Shown here one piece after another: positions 6,236 to 11,598 of a stretch of DNA of 11,598 nucleotides. The stretch spans positions 1 through 11,598 of the forward strand of contig JAMWCO010000034.1 in assembly GCA_023818785.1 (NCBI GenBank). Direction: 5' to 3'. The number at the start of each line of letters is the position of its first letter. Position 1 is the stretch's first letter. The notes under the pieces were generated by a model that saw only the letters and a program-made list of their open reading frames with translations, was not told where the DNA came from and did no database searches. Made by a program: the position numbers and the translations under genes. This DNA comes from Candidatus Omnitrophota bacterium. GTDB taxonomy: Bacteria > Ratteibacteria > UBA8468 > B48-G9 > JAFGKM01.

Positions 6236-6263
6236 ATTTTACAAAAATATAAGTTTCTGTCAA
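6236..6263 (-). promoter_or_regulatory. Promoter of the Fur-family operon
   Basis: On the minus strand a perfect -35 TTGACA (6258-6263) is followed after 16 bases by TAAAAT (6236-6241). Transcription should start near 6229, inside the palindrome at 6211-6233. It is the only consensus TTGACA noted in the window, so the unit would be strongly expressed when not repressed. Confidence 0.75.
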
Positions 6264-6282
6264 TACATATTTAAAAAATGAG

Positions 6283-6311
6283 TTGATTTAACCAATTTTT
6301 GATGATATAAT
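6283..6311 (+). promoter_or_regulatory. Promoter of the DUF2905-apeA-yjbQ unit, implying a leaderless mRNA
   Basis: TTGATT (6283-6288), 17 bases, then a perfect TATAAT (6306-6311). The next gene's ATG begins at 6319, seven bases after the -10 box, which is the normal distance to the transcription start. No Shine-Dalgarno sequence lies before this ATG. Together these predict an mRNA starting at or within a base of the AUG. Confidence 0.7.
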
Positions 6312-6318
6312 TAAATAT

Positions 6319-6534
6319 ATGGAAAGATATTTTGGAAAAGTTCTTATTATATTGGGTGTTTTATTTATTACTATAGGTTATATTCTTTACAAAGGTATTA
6401 AGTTTCCAATTGGGAAATTACCAGGGGACATTTTTATAAAGAGAGAGAATTTTGTTTTTTATTTTCCTCTTGTTTCAAGTATTTTAATCAGTATAATCTT
6501 AACAATAATTTTTTCTTTATTATGGAGGAGATAA
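6319..6534 (+). CDS. DUF2905-family small membrane protein
   Basis: A 71-aa protein with two hydrophobic segments, near residues 7-24 (VLIILGVLFITIGYILY) and 48-67. Between them lies the family signature GKLPGDIFIKRENFVFYFPL at about 32-51. This layout and length match DUF2905, a widespread bacterial family of unknown function whose members carry the (G)xLPGDI-x(9)-FYFPL core. It sits in the cell membrane with a short loop between two helices. It starts a unit with apeA, whose ribosome site lies inside the last codons of this gene. The predicted start of transcription coincides with the ATG, so it is probably translated from a leaderless mRNA. A later start is unlikely because the first helix would be lost. 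Confidence 0.88.
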   Translation: MERYFGKVLIILGVLFITIGYILYKGIKFPIGKLPGDIFIKRENFVFYFPLVSSILISIILTIIFSLLWRR

Positions 6535-6535
6535 A

Positions 6536-7900
6536 ATGGAAAGAAAGACAGGATGGGAAATATGGGATGAAAATAAGATAAAGGATGCTTTCAGTTATGC
6601 AGAGGAATATAAAAATTTTTTATCTAAAAATAAAACAGTAAGAAAATTTGTAAAAAGTGTAGTTTTAGAAGCAGAAAAATATGGATTTAAAAATTTAAGT
6701 GAATTTAAAAGTTTAAAAAAAGGGGATAGATTTTATAAAATAAATAAGGGTAGAGAAGTTATACTTGGAGTTATTGGAAATAAAAAATTAGTTGAGGGAT
6801 GTAAATTCATAGTTTCTCATATAGATTGTCCAAGAATTGATTTAAAAACAAGTCCTTTATATGAAGACGAAAGCATTGCTTTATTTAAAACATACTATTA
6901 TGGAGGGATTAAAAAATATCAATGGCTTACAATCCCTCTTTCTATTCATGGAGTAATATTTTTAAAAGATGGGACATTTAAAGAAATTGAAATAGGAGAA
7001 AATGAAAATGAGCCTGTTTTTACAATTACAGATTTACTACCACATCTTGCAAAGGAACAGATGAAAAAGACAATAGAAGAAGGATTTCCAGGAGAAAATT
7101 TAAATGTTTTTGTTGGAACAATTCCTGATAAAGAAAAAGAGAAAGAAAAAGTTAAATCAAATATTTTGAAAATTTTAAAAGATTTTTATGGAATAGAGGA
7201 AGATGATTTTATAAGCAGTGAAATTGAACTTGTTCCAGCAGGAAAGGCAAAGGATTCTGGTCTTGATAAAAGTTTAGTTCTCTCTTATGGACAGGATGAT
7301 AGAGTTTGTGCATATACTTCATTTACATCTTTTTTGAAAAATTTAGAATTAGAAAATAATAATTTTTGTTTACTTGTTGATCAAGAAGAAATAGGAAGTC
7401 GTGGTACAACAAGTGCCTCATCTTCATTCTTTGAATATTTTATAGAGGAGGTTATTGAAAAAAGTGGTTATTCAATAACAGACCTTAAAAAATTATTTGA
7501 AAATTCAAAAGCAATTTCTGCTGATGTTAATACACTTTTAGACCCAAATTATAAAGATGCCTATGAACCTAAAAATACAGCAAAAATTGGTTGTGGAGTA
7601 GTTCTAACAAAAATTACAGGTGGGAAAGGGAAAGGTGGAAGCACTGAACCTGTTGGAGAATATATTGCTTATATAAGAAAGATATTTGATAAAAATAATG
7701 TTCTTTGGCAACCAGGAGAGATTGGAAGACTTGAACTTGGCGGTGGAGGAACAGTTGCTTCTTATTTTGCAAGATATAACATAGATACGATTGATTGTGG
7801 AACAGGTGTTTTATCAATGCATGCTCCTTTTGAATTAACAAGTAAGGCAGATATTTACTCAACATTTGAAGCATATAGTGCTTTCTATAAGGAAGAATAA
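6536..7900 (+). CDS. apeA: M18-family aminopeptidase
   Basis: A two-zinc cytoplasmic exopeptidase that removes N-terminal residues (often acidic ones in M18) from peptides; members form large tetrahedral dodecamers. The 454-aa length equals that of the bacterial M18 aminopeptidase 1 group. Expected metal and catalytic residues are present: SHIDCPRIDLK (94-104, ligand H95), YGQDDRVCAY (251-260, bridging D254), DQEEIGSRGTTSA (282-294, catalytic E284 and ligand E285), SADVN (328-332, D330) and SMHAPFE (427-433, ligand H429). A lysine-rich stretch near 198-208 is probably a loop. AGGAG at 6526-6530 gives a clean start, one base after the DUF2905 stop. YjbQ follows after four bases. The family is certain; substrate preference is not. 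Confidence 0.93.
   Translation: MERKTGWEIWDENKIKDAFSYAEEYKNFLSKNKTVRKFVKSVVLEAEKYGFKNLSEFKSLKKGDRFYKINKGREVILGVIGNKKLVEGCKFIVSHIDCPRIDLKTSPLYEDESIALFKTYYYGGIKKYQWLTIPLSIHGVIFLKDGTFKEIEIGENENEPVFTITDLLPHLAKEQMKKTIEEGFPGENLNVFVGTIPDKEKEKEKVKSNILKILKDFYGIEEDDFISSEIELVPAGKAKDSGLDKSLVLSYGQDDRVCAYTSFTSFLKNLELENNNFCLLVDQEEIGSRGTTSASSSFFEYFIEEVIEKSGYSITDLKKLFENSKAISADVNTLLDPNYKDAYEPKNTAKIGCGVVLTKITGGKGKGGSTEPVGEYIAYIRKIFDKNNVLWQPGEIGRLELGGGGTVASYFARYNIDTIDCGTGVLSMHAPFELTSKADIYSTFEAYSAFYKEE
7889..7895 (+). promoter_or_regulatory. Ribosome binding site that fixes the yjbQ start
   Basis: AAGGAAG lies nine bases before the ATG at 7905. The open frame runs back to an ATG at 7866 inside apeA, but that one has no ribosome site, and the extra 13 residues have no counterpart in the family's N-terminus. 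The 7905 start is therefore preferred. Confidence 0.7.
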
Positions 7901-7904
7901 AAAG

Positions 7905-8303
7905 ATGGAAAAAATAGATATTCAAACAAGAAAAAGGATTGATTTTATTGAAATTACAAATCAGATAGAGCAAATTGTAAAAAATAAAAATATAAAAAGT
8001 GGTCTTTGTTTTATCTTTGTTCCTCATACAACATGTGGATTAACTATAAATGAAAATGCAGACCCATCTGTTAGAAAAGATATAATTGAGAAACTTTCAC
8101 AACTTATTCCTGAAAATGGTAACTATTCTCATACAGAAGGGAATGCAGATTCTCATATAAAATCAAGTATAATTGGTCATTCTCTAACTGTTTTTATTGA
8201 AAATAACTCTTTACAACTTGGAACATGGCAAGGAATTTATCTCTGTGAATTTGATGGTCCAAGAACAAGACAGGTCTGGCTAAAAATTATTTCTTCTATT
8301 TAA
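7905..8303 (+). CDS. yjbQ: YjbQ/UPF0047 family protein
   Basis: A 132-aa protein of the YjbQ/UPF0047 family, annotated in databases as a secondary thiamine-phosphate synthase because some members show weak activity of that kind when overproduced; the true role is unsettled. All family blocks are present: FVPHTTCGLTINENADPSV (38-56, H41), HTEGNADSHIK (76-86, H76 and H84, likely metal ligands), LGTWQGIYLCEFDGPRTRQVW (105-125, E115, R120). The length is normal for the family, which forms trimers with metal-dependent pockets. It follows apeA after four bases, in the same unit. Its last 24 bases overlap the 3' end of the opposing glycosidase-like gene. Family certain, biochemical role unknown. Confidence 0.93.
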   Translation: MEKIDIQTRKRIDFIEITNQIEQIVKNKNIKSGLCFIFVPHTTCGLTINENADPSVRKDIIEKLSQLIPENGNYSHTEGNADSHIKSSIIGHSLTVFIENNSLQLGTWQGIYLCEFDGPRTRQVWLKIISSI

Positions 8304-10070
8304 TTTTTTTAAAATTTCTATCTGATTCTTTAAAATTCCTATTTTATAATTAAAATCTTTTTCTTTTATAAAATTTTCAAATGCCTCTGGATGATAACCG
8401 AATTCCTTATTTCTCATCCAGATTTTTTTATCTTTTTCTGTAATTTCAAGTTCTTCTTTTAAAATTTTTAATATTTTTTTTACCCATTTTTTCCCTTTAT
8501 TTTTCTTATAATTTCTTAAACTTAAATAAAATTCAATTATGTTAGAAGTACTTTTAAAAGAAAAATAAATATGTCTTGCGATATCTATTTCTTTTTGTAA
8601 CCTTTCATTTTCTTCTATTTTGATACCTTTTTCTAAAATTTCAATCCCTTTTTTCCATTCCCTTGCAGTTTTTTTAAGTTGACTTATATAAAATTTTGGT
8701 TTAAGTTCACCAATCCATGTTTCAAGATTATCTCCAACTTTAAGATAACCTTTTTTATCCCTTGGTAAAGGAAGCCACGAAGAGATTAAATCTACTTTTT
8801 CTGCATTTATATTAAAAGGATAAACTACTGCATAATTTATAGGACCATTGTAAATAAAAGGTATTGAGAATGGGTAATTTTTAAAACTTTCTGAAAAATT
8901 TTCCCATGCTTTTACTACATAATCTGAAGTTTTCTCTCCAAATTCTTCTTTTACAACTCTTTTTATTGCTTTATATTTACTTATATTTTCATTTGACATA
9001 ATCCCAGTAAGTTTACTTACTACATTTATTCCTCCTCCAAATATCCAACAATATAAAAATCCGTCTCCACCAATTTTTTTCAATTTTTCTATTTTTTCTG
9101 CAACATTAAAAATTACAGGAATATAAGGAACTGTCACAAATTCGTGTGTTGTTGAAAATTGAAGTTTTGCCATTACTTTATGTCCATATTTTTTTGCAAT
9201 ATAAAAATGCCTTTTAAATCTTGGACTTGGTCCTATATAACTTAAAGAATACTCATCAATAATATATCTTTTATTATTAAAAAATTTATATCCACCTCTT
9301 TCAAAATCACTCATCAAAATAACATCTTTCGGCAAATTCTTTATTAAATTTTCCTGTGGTTCTGGTTCAATTATACTCCAACTCCAGTCCCATGCAATTA
9401 TTTCTGCTTTTGAATTTGCATCCTTTATCCCATCCCTTATCAACTTTATTATTTCACAAACAACTTCATATGGTTGTCTTTTTTCACATCTTTTACAATA
9501 AAAGCCTAATTTTGTCCAATCAACCATTTCTCTGAAATGTTTTACTAAATGAATATGTTTTGGAAAATGTGAATAACAATGAGTATGAAATTCACTTGCA
9601 GTAATTAAGAAAGCACCACCAAGACCTTTAACTTTTTTAAAAAGATTATAACTACTTTCATATAAAAAATTTTTAACCTTTTCTGTTGAGGAACATAATG
9701 CATAATGTCTTCCCCATAACTTCCCAAAATCACAAATTTGGCCTTTAACATCAAAATTTTTTATCCAGAAAGGGTCATCTTCTTTAAATCCTCTTGGTTC
9801 ACATAAATAAAGAAATACTTTTATACCAAATTTATCACATCTTTCAACAAGTTTATTTAATTGATATATTTGCTCTTTCTCTTTTTTACCAAATTCTGGA
9901 AAAATATTACTTTTAATTATATCTCTCAAAATAGAATGTAGCCATATACCATTGAAGTTTTGTTGGTTAATTTCTTTTAGATACCAGTCAGGATAACTTT
10001 TATTACAATCCTCTATCTCTCTATTATAAAAATCTCCAAAAGGAGACCTTATTATTTTTATTTCAAACAT
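8280..10070 (-). CDS. Glycosidase-like (TIM-barrel) protein with CxxC knuckle, unassigned
   Basis: A 596-aa soluble protein without signal peptide; no firm family name can be given. Residues about 1-350 alternate short hydrophobic strands and helices like a (beta/alpha)8 hydrolase: FNGIWLHSILRD (39-50), GIKVFLYLCEPRGF (82-95), GAFLITASEFHTHCYSH (152-168), AEIIAWDWSW (222-231), KVMAKLQFSTTHEF (298-311), GFLYCWIFGGG (337-347). Acidic residues at strand ends (E91, E160, D228) are where glycosidase catalytic groups usually lie. A C192-x2-C195 pair in a loop, with C165 and several histidines before it, may bind zinc. The C-terminal part (about 440-596) is helical and rich in Lys and Glu, containing DKKIWMRNKEFGYHPEAF (547-564). 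GAGGAG lies before the ATG. It overlaps the creatininase-family gene by 8 bases, so it shares its operon. Carbohydrate or amino-sugar cleavage is inference only. Confidence 0.6.
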   Translation of the reverse strand: MFEIKIIRSPFGDFYNREIEDCNKSYPDWYLKEINQQNFNGIWLHSILRDIIKSNIFPEFGKKEKEQIYQLNKLVERCDKFGIKVFLYLCEPRGFKEDDPFWIKNFDVKGQICDFGKLWGRHYALCSSTEKVKNFLYESSYNLFKKVKGLGGAFLITASEFHTHCYSHFPKHIHLVKHFREMVDWTKLGFYCKRCEKRQPYEVVCEIIKLIRDGIKDANSKAEIIAWDWSWSIIEPEPQENLIKNLPKDVILMSDFERGGYKFFNNKRYIIDEYSLSYIGPSPRFKRHFYIAKKYGHKVMAKLQFSTTHEFVTVPYIPVIFNVAEKIEKLKKIGGDGFLYCWIFGGGINVVSKLTGIMSNENISKYKAIKRVVKEEFGEKTSDYVVKAWENFSESFKNYPFSIPFIYNGPINYAVVYPFNINAEKVDLISSWLPLPRDKKGYLKVGDNLETWIGELKPKFYISQLKKTAREWKKGIEILEKGIKIEENERLQKEIDIARHIYFSFKSTSNIIEFYLSLRNYKKNKGKKWVKKILKILKEELEITEKDKKIWMRNKEFGYHPEAFENFIKEKDFNYKIGILKNQIEILKKLNRRNNF

Positions 10071-10812
10071 TTTCTCTCCTCAGTAATTTCTTCAATTTTT
10101 CAACAATCTCCTTTTTTGCTTTTTCTCCATAATCTTTGCTTGCTTTTTTTGCTTCTCTTGAATACCACTTCTCCTCTTTAAATCTTTTCATATCAACACC
10201 TTCTGGACAGAAAGTCATCATTAAAGATGTTTCTTGTTTTCCAGCATGGTCAATTGGATATTTTTTCTGCGTTTCTTTGTCCATAAATGGTAATATTTTT
10301 ATCCAACTAAATGGGTCAATTCCTTTTTTATGTTGATTATAATAATTTTTTGATTCTTCTTTTCCCCACCATCCTTCTCCATATTTTCTTTCAAGAAATT
10401 CAAAAATAACTTCTCTTGCAGCAAGTTTAAAAGAAAGGTCTGTTGGCATTCCAGATACAAAATTTTCAGTTTGATGATGAATAATTACATAAATATTTCT
10501 AAAACCAATCCTTAATAAATTTTCAAATAAATTTTTAGCAAAATTATAAATCACCTCTGGTTTTATATGTATTGTTCCTTTTTCTTCAGGACTTTCAACT
10601 GCATAACTTGCACATCCATAAAAAAATGGAGGCAAAACTATGATTTCTATTTCTTTTTCAATTTCTTCAAGTGCTTTTAAAACAAGTAGAGTATCAACTC
10701 CTAAACATAAATGTTCACTATGATATTCAATAACTCCAACAGGTAAAACAACAGGAATATTTTTCTTAACTGCTTCTTTTATTTGCTCAGGAAACATATA
10801 TTCATATCTCAT
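10063..10812 (-). CDS. Creatininase-family amidohydrolase-like protein
   Basis: A 249-aa protein of the creatininase family, whose members are metal-dependent hydrolases of cyclic or formyl amides (creatininase, MftE and ArfB are known examples). Visible family features: PVGVIEYHSEHLCLGVD (24-40), matching PxGSxEqHGPHLPLGTD with ligands E29, H31 and D40; PPFFYGCASYAVESPEEKGTI (61-81), matching the YG-S-H-x-FPGT region; and DHAGKQETSLMM (188-199), matching HAGexETS. The NGHGGN block, whose His binds metal in the family, reads IHHQTEN at 111-117, so an ungapped alignment puts Q114 where His is expected. H112 or H113 may compensate. GMPTDLSFKLAAREVIFEFL (121-140) suggests a distinct subfamily. 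It overlaps the M24-like gene by 4 bases (ATGA) and the glycosidase-like gene by 8. True creatinine hydrolysis is not implied. Confidence 0.85.
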   Translation of the reverse strand: MRYEYMFPEQIKEAVKKNIPVVLPVGVIEYHSEHLCLGVDTLLVLKALEEIEKEIEIIVLPPFFYGCASYAVESPEEKGTIHIKPEVIYNFAKNLFENLLRIGFRNIYVIIHHQTENFVSGMPTDLSFKLAAREVIFEFLERKYGEGWWGKEESKNYYNQHKKGIDPFSWIKILPFMDKETQKKYPIDHAGKQETSLMMTFCPEGVDMKRFKEEKWYSREAKKASKDYGEKAKKEIVEKLKKLLRRENV

Positions 10813-11598
10813 ATTTCAATTATTTTCATTAATTTATCTGATAATAGTTCAACACCATATTTTTTAACAATTATTCCATCTTCCCATCTTAATCCAATAT
10901 CTTCTGAATATAGAAATGTATCTACTTGAAATGTCATATTTTCTTCAAGGTAATATTCTGATGTTAATTCCATCCAGGGTTTTTCAACTTCCATCATACC
11001 TATTCCATGACATGGTCCATAAAGTATATTTTTCTTTACCCCAATTTTTTCTCCATATTCATAAAATTTTTTAACAATTTCATTTGCTTTTATTCCTGAT
11101 TTAATCCATTCAATTGTTTTTAAATGCATATCAAGTCCTTTCTGAACAAGTTTTTTATCCTCTGATTTAAATTTTCCAATACAGATAGGTCTTCCAACAC
11201 TTGAAGAATAACCACTCACTCTTGCTCCTATATTTAACTGAATTAACTTATTTTTACCAATCTTTTCATATTTTGGTCTTCCTATTGCATGGGTTGAATT
11301 TTTTCCAGAAAGAACATATTGAGGATGTCCTTCATATTCTGCACCATTTTCATAAAGTTCTTTTTCAATTATTCCAACAACTTCTAATTCTGTCATATCA
11401 GGATTTATTCTTTCTATTGTCTTCTGTAAAGCAATTTCTGATATTTCAAATGCTCTTTTCATAATTTTCAATTCTATCTCACTTTTTATTATTCTTAAAT
11501 TATCAATTATCTCATCACTTTTTATTATTTCAGCATCAGGTGCTGCTTTTTTAATTGCTTCATAAACAGGTAATGGAAATATTTGATAACCAGAAATT
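10809..11598 (-). CDS. M24 (creatinase/aminopeptidase P) fold protein with altered metal site, 5' end missing
   Basis: Partial; the frame stays open to the right edge, giving about 263 residues. The part before 11471 encodes DNLRIIKSEIELKIMKRAFEI, matching the M24 linker (lR-x-iKs-x-Ei-x-lmr-x-A), so a TTG at 11469 is not the true start. The pita-bread domain is clear: YVLSGKNSTHAIGRP, LNIGARVSGYSSSVGR, GPCHGIGMMEVEKPW, NMTFQVDTFLY and RWEDGIIV. M24 peptidases bind two metals through D, D, H, E, E. Here these read N (codon 11232-11234), S (11199-11201), H, D and E, so both aspartates are lost. Creatinase, a metal-free M24 relative, also lacks them. A non-peptidase hydrolase, or a pseudoenzyme, is therefore likely. 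It heads the visible operon with the creatininase-family gene, overlapping it as ATGA. Confidence 0.82.
   Translation of the reverse strand, partial: ISGYQIFPLPVYEAIKKAAPDAEIIKSDEIIDNLRIIKSEIELKIMKRAFEISEIALQKTIERINPDMTELEVVGIIEKELYENGAEYEGHPQYVLSGKNSTHAIGRPKYEKIGKNKLIQLNIGARVSGYSSSVGRPICIGKFKSEDKKLVQKGLDMHLKTIEWIKSGIKANEIVKKFYEYGEKIGVKKNILYGPCHGIGMMEVEKPWMELTSEYYLEENMTFQVDTFLYSEDIGLRWEDGIIVKKYGVELLSDKLMKIIEI

Noticed and set aside
7866..7904. Upstream ATG for yjbQ inside apeA
   Set aside because: It would add 13 residues absent from the family and has no ribosome site, whereas 7905 has AAGGAAG nine bases before it.
7614..8027. 137-aa minus-strand frame across the end of apeA and yjbQ
   Set aside because: Antisense shadow of two well-supported genes, rich in Tyr, Leu and Gln, with no recognisable motif.
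10136..10336. 66-aa plus-strand frame opposite the creatininase-family gene
   Set aside because: Antisense to a gene with preserved family blocks; nothing recognisable in its protein.
11201..11464. 87-aa plus-strand frame opposite the M24-fold gene
   Set aside because: His/Leu/Phe-rich antisense product of the M24 coding sequence, which continues open to the window edge.
11469..11471. TTG as the start of the M24-fold gene
   Set aside because: The same frame continues upstream to the window edge and encodes the conserved M24 linker, so the real start lies outside the window.

Overview
The window is a strongly AT-rich, gene-dense bacterial segment. It uses the standard genetic code (TGA works as a stop), has Shine-Dalgarno sites of the AAGGAGG type, and shows sigma70-like promoters. 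LL-diaminopimelate aminotransferase, an M18 aminopeptidase, a DUF2905 protein and a creatininase/M24/glycosidase-like cassette suggest an uncultivated low-GC anaerobic lineage (Omnitrophota/PVC-neighbour or Thermotogota-like). That placement is inference: no ribosomal marker is present. No stretch longer than about 120 bases lacks a gene.

Layout. Positions 1-1042 (+) hold the 3' end of a Sir2 deacylase, overlapped ATGA-style by rsmE. Positions 1019-1264 (-) hold a small 10-cysteine zinc-ribbon protein whose 3' end overlaps rsmE. A short divergent promoter region (1265-1368) separates it from a four-gene (+) operon at 1369-5018: dapL, a degenerate PurE-like protein, a LacD-like class I aldolase and a PfkA-type phosphofructokinase. 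tRNA-Cys(GCA) follows at once. Convergent to it lies a two-gene (-) operon (5114-6198) with a Fur-family regulator and a histidine-rich membrane protein. The regulator's promoter carries a near-perfect 23-bp Fur-type palindrome. Divergent from it is a (+) unit at 6319-8303: a DUF2905 membrane protein whose promoter implies a leaderless mRNA, an M18 aminopeptidase and YjbQ. The right end (8280-11598, -) is a three-gene operon read right to left: an M24/creatinase-fold protein (5' end outside the window), a creatininase-family protein and a 596-aa glycosidase-like barrel protein.

How the genes work together. PFK plus the LacD-like aldolase could form a fructose/tagatose 1,6-bisphosphate cleavage pair. 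DapL feeds lysine and peptidoglycan synthesis. The Fur pair looks like a self-regulated metal-transport module. The right-hand cassette is the most novel part: both hydrolase-fold partners carry changes at canonical metal-ligand positions, and the third gene is an unassigned barrel protein with a CxxC knuckle. No mobile elements, CRISPR arrays, integrases or convincing intrinsic terminators were seen.
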